The translations under genes were made by a program, and so were the position numbers. A stretch of 64,000 nt of DNA, from positions 23,457,501 through 23,521,500 of the forward strand of contig BRKX01000015.1 of assembly GCA_026008535.1 (NCBI GenBank), in the 5' to 3' direction. The notes under the pieces are model-generated. The model saw only the letters and a program-made list of their open reading frames with translations. It was not told the origin of the DNA and did no database searches. This DNA comes from Perilla frutescens. Lineage: Eukaryota > Streptophyta > Magnoliopsida > Lamiales > Lamiaceae. Positions 1 through 11,200 of this stretch are shown in pieces. Numbering within the stretch: the first letter of the stretch is position 1; the number at the start of each line of letters is the position of its first letter.

Positions 1-1880
1 AGATCAAGTCAAAGAAGATCGAGGATACAAATCTTCCCCGAAAACTTCAAAGGCCAAGTTCAAACAATAAGTCCGAGAAAATCAAAGAGACAAATTTACT
101 CTGAAGATTTCAAAAATCGTTTGAAAATCAAGTTTTGAAGAGAAGAATCAGAGAAAAAATAGAGATTGGATCCATAAATTTATATTTTTGATCTGAAATC
201 ATTTTATTGTACATGTTTTGTGTTTTACCAAATTAAATACAAAATTTTGTGTTACAGCAGGTATGTGTGAATCTTTGTCTTTTTGCTACAAAATATATTT
301 TATTTATGAAATTATATGTCTTTTCTGTTAGGACTTTTTCTTTACCCGAGTTTGTGGCTGAGGTTCAAGAAATGATAGTTCTCATTACTTATATCAAGGT
401 AAGAAGTTTGTTAGCGTGCATGGCTGTTGAACCTGGTCATGTTTCGGTTTATGTTTTAGATGTTTCCTGAAGGTTTATGTGATTCATTATATACTCTTGT
501 TGGCGTGTTCTTCTTCATGCTCTTGTATGTACATGGAATTAAAAATAGATATCTAGATTTCTATTTTGGGATGTTTATAATATTTTATTGTGTTCTCATT
601 TGTACAGTATGTTGTAAGAGTATTGTCTTCTCTGCCATGATGATTTTTCTAATCAGCCACCACCTTTGAGAACATCTTGCAGGTAAATATCTGATAATTT
701 TTTAATTCTTGGTTTTAATGATCTATATTTCCAATTTTGTTGATTTTCAGTTAGCAAAAATATATTTTGAATTAGTTAAGAAAATAGTGCTTTCGTCATT
801 CAATATATTCTACCTTAATTTAACAAATAGTAAGAAAAAAATATCAAACTTCTATGTGCTTTTTTTTAATTTCGTGATACTCCCAATATGCTTTTTTTAA
901 TTTCATGATACTCCCAATAAGCTTAATGTCTGTTCTAAGATATCTCTTCTTTAGGACAAATTAGAAACACGCAAATACGTATTTTGGATAGATCAACTGA
1001 CTTCATATTCCAGACACTTTGGAGAAATTAACACTAAGTTAAAAGCCATTTAAGAGCCGAGAAACACAAAAACATGTAATAGGGTCACTCAAGAGAGACA
1101 TTTAATCACATGAGGAGCATCATCCAGTGTCATATAAGTGCAATATTTAAATCTACAAGCATACGACTGCTGCTTTTACTTCTGGCAGATCAAAATCACA
1201 CAACAGAAGCAGCAGATATGCATAAAGAGATTAAAAGAAGTGTGCAACAGTTCCAGATTATACAGTTAAACCTATAAATAGCTGGGGTGAATGCATATTG
1301 GTTTTTTTACATTCCTCGTGTCTGCTGAGTTACTTCTCTTAGACTTCTTTCCATTTTATATTAGTTATGATGTAAAATGTTATCAATTAACTACTCTCTT
1401 TACTTCGAAGTTCCTTGTTCAGTTTACTTGCAACTTCAACATTGATTTTTTCATGCTACTTCAGCCCACATCCCAGCTCATTTGTGCTCATTTTATACAA
1501 AAAATGGCGAATTCAGGGATTTTAAGCGTGTAAGGATTGCCAATATGGGAGTCATAGGTGCTTGACATTGAACTTGAATTGATGTCGCTTTGTGCTTGGG
1601 TGATGATGATAAAATCGAGAAGTATACGTACTATTTTATAATTGAACATTAAATATATTACGTCATATTTTTAATTAGATAAATTATCTTAAGATATTAT
1701 TGTACATTAGATGATCTTGTATCGAAATATATTGTATTCTAGATGTTTCTTTATCGAAATATTTTTTTATGGTTAATTAATTTTTACAGGTTTAATGTAA
1801 TTATTTTATTAATTATTGATTTTACAGATTTTATACTAAAAAATTAAAAATTTGAAATACAAAGATAACAAATATTTTAA
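1..1880. other. Unassigned AT-rich sequence, possibly interior of the CACTA element
   Basis: No convincing coding gene is visible. Short open stretches at about 331-398 and 600-682 end in good plant splice donors (GTAAGA at 399, GTAAAT at 683), so this may be a decayed or non-coding spliced transcript. The stretch lies inside the CACTA right end at 2413, and no CACTA left terminus is seen in the window, so it could be internal DNA of that transposon. Confidence 0.3.
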
Positions 1881-2413
1881 AAATCCGTTGTAAAATTACA
1901 ATAGAAAACCAATTAACCGTTGTGATTTTTTTTTCAACAACACAAATTTACAACGGTTTTTTTAAACTGTTGTCACTTTACAACGGTTTTCAAAAAACCG
2001 TTGTAAGTTTACAATGGTTTTTCGTTAAACTGTTCTAATTTTACAACGAGTTTTTTAAAACCGTTGTAAAGTGACAACGGTTTTAAAAGAACCGTTGTCC
2101 CACTACAACGGTTTTAGATAAAACTGTTGTCAAATAACAACGGTTTTTGTCATACTGTTGTAACTTTACAACGGTTTTAGATAAACCGTTGTCTGGTTAC
2201 AACGGTTATTTTTGTAAACCGTTGTCTTTGTATTCATTAAACAACACATGCTGAACAGATTTACAACGGTTGTAATGACCGTTGTTAAGTTGCAACGGTT
2301 TAAAACCATTGTCTATTTACGTGTAAAATTTACAATGATGACTAAGACAACGGTTTTCTTTCTGGCTAGACAACGGTAAAAAACCGTTGTCTTTGGGATT
2401 TTTTGTAGTAGTG
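1881..2413. mobile_element. CACTA (En/Spm-type) transposon end with subterminal hairpin repeats
   Basis: The segment ends at 2405-2413 with TGTAGTAGTG. Its reverse complement, CACTACTACAAAAAA, is a CACTA-type terminus. Inside it are about a dozen copies of ACAACGGTTT, most paired with the inverse AAACCGTTGT a few bases away, so each pair could fold into a small hairpin. In this superfamily such subterminal repeats are transposase-binding sites. The opposite end is not in the window, and the expected 3-bp duplication (TGA follows the end) cannot be checked. Confidence 0.75.
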
Positions 2414-2910
2414 TGAAGAAAAAATGAGATAAAAAATAATAATTTTAATATTTGATACACGGTTGGCACATATAACCTAGGATTATAGGATGTCACATGA
2501 CAAGCCAGATATCGCTATAAATAAAAGAAGGATAATTATCAATTTAGGACTTTGTAAATCAAGGGCCCGAAATATGAAAATTATCAATGCATGCCCTAAA
2601 AGATGAAATTAATTAAGGATCTAAAAAATAATGTATTTCAATTTTTTTATTTTAGAATTATTTTTTAAAAAATTAAAAGAATCAAAATAGATAATTTTGA
2701 GGTCCTGGTTTGATAAGTTTTGTTTTTCATGTTCTTAATTGATAATTTTCATCTTTCAAATCCTGAATTAATATATAGCCTATATTTCGATTCCTGAATC
2801 AATAAAACTCCATAAAATAATTACATTTTCAATCCAACGCATTTATTACTATGTGAATGGGCTAATGGTTATGGTATAAATGCCCTTTTTCAACATTTCT
2901 TTCCAGGAGA
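2414..2910. other. Intergenic AT-rich sequence
   Basis: I see no coding potential, RNA gene or clear repeat here. Confidence 0.4.
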
Positions 2911-3784
2911 GGTCTCTTATAAGACTGTCTAACATATCACAATCCGTTAGACGGATCTTATTTAACATATTAAAGTGGTTTTCTACTTTTTTCTTCTTCT
3001 TTTTTTCAGTGGTCGTCTATTCCCCGTTTCTTTTTCTTTTTGAATTTTTTTTTCTCAATTATTTCTTCTTTTTTTTAACAAATATAATTTTTTGAATTTT
3101 TTTATCTGACATTTCGCGTAGTGCACTCTCGTGACGCTAACGCGTGGCTCGTGCACTGCTCTTGATAATTAATTTTTTTAAAATAAATATATACCCTAAA
3201 ATGGAATTAGTGAACCCTAAAAATAAATTGAATTAATTTAATTTTTTCATCTGATATCTCGCGCAGTGCACTTGTCAGATGCTAATGTATGGGGTCGTGC
3301 ACTGCGCTCGATAATTTATTTTTTCAGATAAATATATACCCTAAAATGGAATTACTGAACCTTAAATTTAAATTGAATTAATTTAACCTTTTGAATTAAT
3401 TTAATATTTTTATCCAGCATCTCACACAGTGTATACGTCCGACGTTAATATGTGGGCTTGTACACTACACTCGATAATTAATTAGAGTGAAATAGATGGC
3501 TTTCGAAAAAAAAACAATTGAAATGAAAAGAAGGAAAAAATATGGATGAAAAAAAAAAAAAGAAATGATTGACCAAGCAAAAGGGCAAAAATCAGGGAGG
3601 GGGATTGGAAAAAGTGAAAAAATCTAGGAAAAAAAGGAGGGCGAACGGGTGAACGCACACATGCCAGTCCCGATCGATATATTGATTTTGGGGTGTGCCT
3701 ATGTGGGTTTTGAGCTATTTTGAATGGATTTTCCTCCGGTTTAACCGTCTAACGGATTTTGACCCGTTAAACGGTCTAACACAA
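2911..3784. mobile_element. TIR element, copy A, with internal GTGCAC palindromes
   Basis: The left end has AGACTGTCTAAC and CCGTTAGACGGATC; the right end has their inverse (ACCGTCTAACGGAT ... ACGGTCTAACAC). Between them are three diverged tandem units of about 140-155 bp, near 3110, 3254 and 3420. Each contains a stem of the form CGCAGTGCAC ... GTGCACTGCG around a loop with GACGCTAACG, then ATAAATATATACCCTAAAATGG. No protein is encoded. The same termini and palindrome units recur in opposite orientation at 18381-19114, so this is a dispersed non-autonomous DNA-element family. I cannot assign the superfamily; the exact ends and target duplication are uncertain. Confidence 0.6.
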
Positions 3785-4915
3785 ATTTTATCTTCTTTCC
3801 AAGGTATCACTATGTTTTCAGTTTGTCCTAATCTTTCTTGATTGAATTTACCTTATTAGCTTGAATTTGTCTCTCAGGATATTGAAGTAATGGAGATTTT
3901 GACCTATATAAAAAGGAGACATTTTGGATTTGAGATCACCGCTCCTCCTTCTTCCAACTCCAAAATAAACAAAGCATAAATTCAAATAACTATATACTTA
4001 TATCATATATGACAAGGTTGTATAACACATTTAGACATTTTTTAAACATAAAAAATATAAAATTTATCCGAATTAAATTGATTTTGACTCGTTTGACTGC
4101 AATTTCTATCCGTTCTTCTCCTTTTTATCTACAAACTGAATCAACCGTCAAGATTCAATTTTCAACTAAAGTTTCATCTAGAAAATAATATATGGAGTCC
4201 AATCCATTTCTAACTCTTTCATCATCAGAAATACAGAAATAGGTGTTTTTAAATCTAAATTCATATAAAATAAAAGTATTAAAAACAAATATAATTGAAT
4301 GACCTAAATTAGATAAGACTTTTCACCATACCCTATCACATTATGCGATCCACATTGTTTGTAGTGACATTATGTTGAATATGTAAGATATTTTATTCAG
4401 CATCTTGGATAATGACAACCCTACAAAATATTAATTTCACATTTTAAACTTGGGGTACTTGACCTCTATGATATAATGCCTGTCTTTTCTAAAAAAACAT
4501 GCCCAAGCATATATATCGTAAAAAATTATATGGTGGCATATCAAACGTGGAGAAGACCATAAATAAATGTATGATCATTAAATAAACACGTAGGTATAGC
4601 TAGAATATGTGTTTTTACATTTTATTTTATTTTTTCAAATTTAATTCCCAGTAATTCGAAATACAATGGGAATTTCAAAAGCGTCTCAATAGATATGATC
4701 AAAGATGCAGTCGATATCATCGATCTGTGCGAGCGGCACAGTATTTTCATCTTTGTAAAACTTATAGATCATGATACGAATCTCAATCTCTCCATTATCA
4801 TCTAAACAAATGATAGTGTTTGATACAATGACATTTTGTATGAGTTACACATTCAAGTTATTCATGTAATTCAGTCTCCATAATTGGCCATAGCCTCATT
4901 GTGGTATGAGTTACA
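3785..4915. other. Intergenic sequence
   Basis: AT-rich, with no gene, RNA or clear repeat recognised. The last five bases (TTACA, 4911-4915) are the probable left target-site duplication of the solo LTR that follows. Confidence 0.4.
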
Positions 4916-5836
4916 TGTTGGAAATTGATTATTTTAAATTATTTTATAAATAGTGTTTTCATTTTTAAAAATGGAAAATGAGTTGTCCATTCATATTCTA
5001 CGTTTCGTGTGGATAAATTTTATATATTTATAATTTCAAATTCAATTTAGGGAGAAAGATAAATTAATTATTAAAATTGACATTTTAATATGGAAGACTA
5101 ACGTGGATGACTGAAGTGGTACGGACAAGCTGAGCCAGTGCGTCGGTTCGAGTTTATTCTCGAAGCATTGGCTTGGAACATTGCACCACTTCGATCGAAG
5201 GCTTGGAGGTGGTTATAACGCGAACCAATGGCTCCAATCATGGCGTTCGTTCAGCTAAGCTGGTTAAACCATGAACCATTGTCTCCAATGGTTGCGTCCG
5301 TTCAGCTGAAATTGTTCAAATGTGGAACAATGGCTTGATCTATTGCTTCCATTCACTTAAGGAGCTTCAACCACCGATTGGTGGTTCGAACAATTGCATC
5401 CATTTGATCTAGAATCATTGAATTGTGTGGATTGATCAATCAACATAATCCAATGCCCAATGTTGATCCAGATCGAAACAATGCCATTGTTTCGCAAAGA
5501 GACCCCATGACTCTTTAAGTACTATAAATAGACCCCCCTTGTATTTCATTTTTTTCCACTCAAATAAACCCAAAGCTTTCTATACTTCTCTTCTTAACTA
5601 GTAATCGATTGAAAGTCTCGATTATTATTTTCTTTGTCGTAACATCATTTTTATAAGTGTAACAAAACACTGTTGAAAAATCGTTGTATCTTGGAGACGA
5701 TTGCCAAAGTCCATTTTGCATTAATATTGTGAGGCAATTTCGTCTTGCGGAAATAGAGTAACTCTCGTCTCGACTTATAACCTACATGTTATTATGTCCA
5801 ATTATTTTCAAAGAAAAATTCATAATTTACCCAACA
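4916..5836 (+). mobile_element. Solo LTR (family 1)
   Basis: A 921-bp unit begins TGTTGG and ends CCAACA, the usual short inverted ends of an LTR. It is flanked by TTACA (4911-4915) and TTATA (5837-5841), a 4/5-matching target duplication. A promoter-like TATAAATA lies at 5523-5530, followed by a pyrimidine-rich leader and a GGCAATTTCGTCTTGCGG segment seen in many plant LTR R/U5 regions. No internal retrotransposon domain is adjacent, so a solo LTR left by LTR-LTR recombination is the simplest reading. The orientation is set by the TATA box. Confidence 0.75.
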
Positions 5837-5975
5837 TTATACAATCAATTGTAAGTTGTCGGGAATACTATATGCGTGGATAAAAAATTGGCCACATAAA
5901 AAAGATTTCAACAAAAAATATTTGGGATGTTAAAATTGTAAAAATATTAAAGGTTGGGCGTTTAATTGCAAACTT
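5837..5975. repeat. Left half of an old duplicated unit, split by the next solo LTR
   Basis: Sequence from about 5875 (GCGTGGATAA, then AAAATATTTGGGATGTTA) to TTGCAAACTT at 5975 resembles 7243-7340. Its continuation resumes at 7163 after the solo LTR. The unit therefore existed before the LTR inserted, and the LTR cut it at AACTT. Confidence 0.45.
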
Positions 5976-7162
5976 TGTTGGAAAATTGGATTTAATAAAT
6001 TGAGTTGTGACTCATTTTATCCGATTTTTGGTGACCGGGTTATTTAATTTTGGAGGAATTAAATAGCGTACAATTGATCTATGTTTATAGTAGATAATCG
6101 TAGTATTTTTATTTTCTCAAATCAAATTTTCGGTGAGTGAGAAATAAATAGTTGAAGTCGGTCACACAATTCGGCATTTATGGTGTGTGGGATAATGTGT
6201 TTAAAGCACATTTAATTATCCCACATTGATTTCTTAACTTAGTTAAGAGGTGTATTTAAGTGTATTAACACTTAAGTGTAATAACTAAATGCACAAGGAT
6301 ATGGGCCATGAGCCCACACGCGCGCACCCGCCCGAGCCCGAGCCCGTGCCGGTGCTCGACCTCGTCCTCCGACTTGGATCTTGGCAATTAGAATTTGGGT
6401 GGACTTTGGATGTACGTGGGCTTTCGGGGCCTAGCCGTTACAGTTTTACAGTTGGTTCTCGAGTAGCGGGTGCACTTGGTGGTGTACGTCCAGCTTGAAT
6501 TGTGGGTTGTGGCTGCACTTGGTGGTGCACGTCCAGCTTGAATTGTGTAACTCCCACCTGGAGCTGGTGGAGTTAAGAGACTTCATGGGTGTAACTCCCA
6601 CCTGGAGCTGATCCATGGGGACAAAGGACACCTATCGGGATCTGCAGGAGCTGGAGGCTGTAACTCCTGGAGAGGCTTGATGACAAAGCTGTAACTCCTG
6701 GATGTTACACCACCTGGTTTGAAGACTGTAACTCCTGGAGAGGCTTGATGACAAAGTTGTAACTCCTGGATGTTACACCACCTGGCTTGATGACAAAGCT
6801 GTAACTCCTGGATGTTACACCACCTGGTTTGAAGGTTGTAACTCCTGGAGAGGCTTGATGACAAAGCTGTAACTCCTGGATGTTACACCACCTGGTTTGA
6901 ATGCCCTCAAACCCAAATAGCCAGAAGGACGAAGCCGTTTCATCTTTGAGAGACAATCCGCCTAACCATGAGCACTAGCCGGGGCGTATTTGTCTTGCGG
7001 AGAGAGGTTCTCTCGACTCGCCTTGCCGGAATCTGATTCCAATTCCAATTTGTTTACTTGTTCTTTACAGTTTATTGTATCAATTCTGTTCTACTCTTCT
7101 TTCTTCTTGATTACTTCAGATTTAACAATTCCAGAAACTGTAATTGTGTACTACATATAACA
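5976..7162 (+). mobile_element. Solo LTR of the copia family found complete at 32329
   Basis: The 1187-bp LTR starts TGTTGGAAAATTGG and ends TATAACA. It is flanked by a perfect 5-bp duplication, AACTT, at 5971-5975 and 7163-7167. The first 350 bp closely match the LTRs at 32329 and 38170. Two changes stand out: an internal 67-bp motif is amplified (6655-6900), and relative to the complete LTRs the stretch holding the TATAAATA promoter is missing between CTCAAACCC and GGAAGGACGAAGCC. The final 130 bp are diverged. It is thus an older, promoter-less member of the family. Confidence 0.88.
6655..6900. repeat. Tandem repeat (~67-bp unit) inside the solo LTR
   Basis: A unit running GTAACTCCTGGAGAGGCTTG ... 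GTTACACCACCTGGTTTGAA is present about 3.5 times, one copy being partial. The complete family LTRs carry it once (33128-33193, 38973-39037). Confidence 0.85.
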
Positions 7163-7403
7163 AACTTTTAATTAAAAGCTTGTGCGAAAATTACAAAATG
7201 GTGCAAATGTTGTGTTAAATTCTGTAATTAACCTTATACACGTGGATAATAATCAACGATGTTAGACGGGTCTCGCCAGAAAAATATTGGGGAGGTTACA
7301 ATTGAAAAAATATTTAAAATTGTATATCTGATTGCAAATGTTTAAAAGTTATTCAAACATTGTAAAGTGGTGTAAATATTGTGTTAAATTCTGCAATTAA
7401 CCC
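7163..7403. repeat. Rest of the split unit and its second copy
   Basis: 7168-7235 (TGGTGCAAATGTTGTGTTAA, then TTCTGTAATTAACC) is the right half of the unit cut by the solo LTR. 7243-7403 is a second, uninterrupted copy ending TTCTGCAATTAACCC. The unit has no coding capacity. Confidence 0.5.
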
Positions 7404-7488
7404 TAGTTTAACTAAATGTTGTCTAACGGGAATTAGTCAATATTTTGAGTGTTTTATTTTATTTTTGGTGAGGTATAAAAATTTTGTA

Positions 7489-7761
7489 CTCCCTCCGTCC
7501 CGATTATATAGTTCCTATTACTATCTTCAAGTGTCCCAATTATATAGCCTCATTACTATAATTAGTATTTAATTTTCGTAGTAATGTACAAATACACCCT
7601 TGTTGAATTTTGGAAATTAAAAAACTGACCATCTAAAATTTGAAAGTCATAAATATTCAATAAGGGTGTTATTGGAAGTTTAGCTTTAATATTTTATTTT
7701 TATAAATATTTTTAATCTACGTGTGACTAGAAAAGAGACTATATAATTAGAACGGAGGGAG
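7489..7761. mobile_element. Stowaway-type MITE
   Basis: A 273-bp element with terminal inverted repeats CTCCCTCCGTCCC and, at the right end, GGACGGAGGGAG-like sequence (AACGGAGGGAG). It is flanked by TA on both sides (7487-7488, 7762-7763). The CTCCCTCCG terminus and TA target are diagnostic of Stowaway (Tc1/mariner) MITEs. It lies just outside the left end of the MULE. Confidence 0.9.
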
Positions 7762-7825
7762 TAGTTATTATTAATGATACGTTCGAGGTAGAATTATATT
7801 TTATTTAGGGTGCAATTTTTATTTC

Positions 7826-7960
7826 GACAAAAGCATATAAGAAAAGGGAAAAAGCAACAGTATTTAAAAGTGAGAAGTTTTTTTGACAATGTCTACTTAT
7901 TTTATATAATATACATGTAATGGGTCCCACCAAATCACTCTTTATTCTAAAAAAACTGAC
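7826..7960 (+). repeat. MULE left terminal inverted repeat (degenerate)
   Basis: GACAAAAG ... GGGAAAAAGCAACA ... TTTAAAA ... GTCCCACC aligns to the reverse complement of the right end (GACAAAAG ... GGGAAAAAACAACA ... TTTAAAA ... GTCCCCACAC). Roughly three quarters of positions match by eye. Confidence 0.6.
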
Positions 7961-8040
7961 ATATTCTGGGCAAAGCTGCAAAGAGAATAAATTCTCCCAT
8001 TTTTAAATTAATCACCCCACCAACCCCACGTCCATATCTA

Positions 8041-8209
8041 TCTCTCTCTCTCTCTCTCCCCCGTGAATATTATAGATTTGAAACTAAAAAAGCCAGAAAA
8101 ATAACCATTGCTTTCCCTTAAATTTTTTTCAATCCGAAATAAATAAAGGGTTTCAATCCCCTTCAGTGTTGTCGCCGCTTTCTGAACAAGTTAAACAGGT
8201 TGGAAATTT

Positions 8210-8242
<33 letters not shown>
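8041..8242. repeat. CT microsatellites in the leader of the Ulp1-like gene
   Basis: (CT)n runs at 8041-8058 and 8211-8242 flank the presumed transcription start and leader of the gene starting at 8283. Pyrimidine-rich leaders are common in plant 5' UTRs. Confidence 0.7.
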
Positions 8243-8282
8243 AACTAACAGTAACATTGCTCATAGTTAATCGTCGCCGACA

Positions 8283-11200
8283 ATGGAGGAACGATCGGGA
8301 GCACAACCAGAGACGTCTTCATCATCACATGTATGTTTCCGATTTCTGCTTTAAATTTATTTTTGAATCGGTTGATTAATGTTTTCCCTAAAAATAATCG
8401 ATGTTTACTTTGTCAATTGTGGTTGATGATGGTATTGTTTAAAATAATCGATGTTTACTTTGTTAAATGTAGATTTATATGTTATTTGTGAATTATTATG
8501 CTAACCGAGGACTGAATTATATTAACTTTTGCGTTTGAATTTAATCGAAGAATATATCAAAACAATCGAGAAACTATATTAGACTAATCGATAAATCTTA
8601 ATTAGTCTAGGTTAATTAATCGAGGACTGAATTATAGTAATTGTTGCGCTTGAATTTAATCGAGGAACATCTCAAAACAATCAAGGAACTATATAAGACT
8701 AATCGATTAATTTAAAAAAAAAACTAATCGAGGCTTCCTCAATTAATTTAAAAAAATAAAAACTAATCGAGGCCTTCCTCGATTAATTAAATACTAATCA
8801 AGGCATCGATTAATTTAAAAAAAATCGAGGCCTTCCTCAATTAATTTAATACTAAATCGAGGCACTAATTGATTAATTAAAAAAAATTAATCGAAGCACT
8901 AATCGATTAATTAAAAAAAATTAATCGAGACACTAATCGATTAATATTTAAAAACAACTAATCGATTAGTTTAAAAAAACCTAATAGCCTAAATAAAACT
9001 AATCGATTAATATTAATTGTCCTCGATTAATATTAAATTTAAATTTTAAGAAATTCCAATTTATATGAAAAATTAAAAGAATTTACTTTAATAGTTTTAA
9101 TTTTGAAAATGTTGTTAGATTGATTGGGTTAGACTGCCGTTACGGAGTCGAAAGACCTCGGTCGTCATGTACGCCATCCCAGGTGTTATTGACACGATTA
9201 GAGACACACTGCTCGCGATTGGTGGTGACGCCGTCCGACTATTCAGATCGGGTTGTTTTGGATATTTTCTGGACTACAGAGGTGGTGACGTCCAGAAGAA
9301 GGTCATACACGCGCTGATGACGTTTGAGGTGCACGCGCCGGATCGTGCACGTGTGGGGCGGGAGGCATGGTTTCACATTCATCACTCCCAGCTACGGTTC
9401 GGTCCGAGTGAGTACGCGTTGGTGTCAGGTTTACGATTCGGCAACTCGACATTCGATCCTCATGGCGATCATATTGTTCCGTCGAGATCTGTGTACCACC
9501 GTTTATTCGAAGGGAAGCGTACGACAATCAAACAGATGAAGGACAGGTTCAAAGAGCTGGGGATGGCCAGAGACGCTGCGGATTATGTGAAGGTTGCGAA
9601 CATATTGTTCGTATACCGGATGATTCTGTGCCTAGATCAGTACCGGTACGTGGATCCATGGGTGTGGGCGCTAGCGGAGGATGTGGAGCAATGGAACTCG
9701 TTTCCATGGGGAGCATATTCTTACCAGTCGTTGATGCACTACATTGGCCTCGTCCCCAGGACACGAGAGGCTATGGGCGAGAAAGGATCGGGACAGTATC
9801 ATTTTTACGGGCCGATCTGGGCACTCCAGGTAATTAGTTTAAATTTAATTGTTCTAAATTAGTTGAAATCAAGTGAATACGTAACTAATCCATTAATCCA
9901 CTTTACAGGTATGGGCTTGTGAGGTGATACCGGAGTTGGCTAGTGAGGCTGGTGTGCATAGTGGACAGCTCACTGTGCCTCGATGTTTGAGGTGGACATT
10001 CAGTCTCCCTGCCACCGACCCAGCCACCTTATTACAGCGAGCGGTACGTTTTGATGTTTCTTGATATATTTAGAATCTTCGATCTATATTTGTTAATTCA
10101 TCTTAATGATATTATTATTATTTCCATGCATTCACATGTGGTTATGTTGGAGCCATCTCCCGAGGAGACGGCAACTTCATATTACATGAGTATGCAGTTG
10201 GAGCCTGGAGCTCAGAGCGTGAGATTTGTTCCCGCTCGATCCGGGAACAAGAAGAAGATGCTTGCAAATGTGGCATCTTGTTGTTCCACTTCGGCAGAGG
10301 AGGTTGTCCCCCCATCAGCACGAGGTACCAAAGCTGCTCGGACACCACAGACGGGCCGTCAGGCGACCAGTCGACCCTCGAGTAGCCGGGCATTGAGGGA
10401 CGAGCCAGATCATACTGAGACTGGAGCCCCGCCCCCACTGAGGATGCACCAGTGCACACAGCAGATTCGATTGATCCAGAGAGCCCTCCTCGAGCTTGGG
10501 GAATGAAGCGTTCAAGGAGGGATCGCACACCGAGCAGTGGGGAGCCCTCAGAGAGTTTTATTCAGAGGGTTGTAGATCGAGTGATGCCCCGTGTCCAGGA
10601 GCTTATTGACACAACTATTGCACCCCGTCTCCAGGAGTACGTGGACCAGGCTATTGATCGGGCATTAGGTGGGAGGACTAGTCGTGCCCGGAGGTCATCC
10701 ACGTCCGACGTTAGAGCCCGTCACAGCCCGGAGCTGAGCCACCGTAGTGCAGCTCATTGGCCGCCCAGCCCACCTGGCGTGGGGGCTCCACAGCCCACCG
10801 TAGTCCAGGAGGGTCCTAGCACTTCGGCTCCACACCATGGTGGTTTTAGCATGACATATCAGCTCATGAATGGCATTGATGATAGCAGCCTCCAGGTCTC
10901 CTACTCACGATTCAGACTTCAGGGTCCAGAGGTAGTTGTTCAGCTCTACTTCAACAGCGATCGCCTGCGGCAGCCCTGGTTTGACGAGCTTGAGGATCCG
11001 AGGAATGAGTTGAAGGATATGCACATGAGCTACTTTCTGAGCGCGATTGCTCGACGAGTAAAAAGGGACCCTGGTTGTCTGACAGCGGTGGCTAATACCG
11101 GTCTATATGTGAGTTCAAGTACTTGTTTGAATGTTTTCTGCAAAACATTGTTAGTTAGTCTTTTTTCACTCCAGTCATAATCGTGATTCAATTTTTGCAG

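Noticed and set aside
8380..9030. Possible CRISPR-like or satellite array
   Set aside because: Motif spacing is irregular, the DNA is clearly eukaryotic, and the array lies in an intron with good splice sites.
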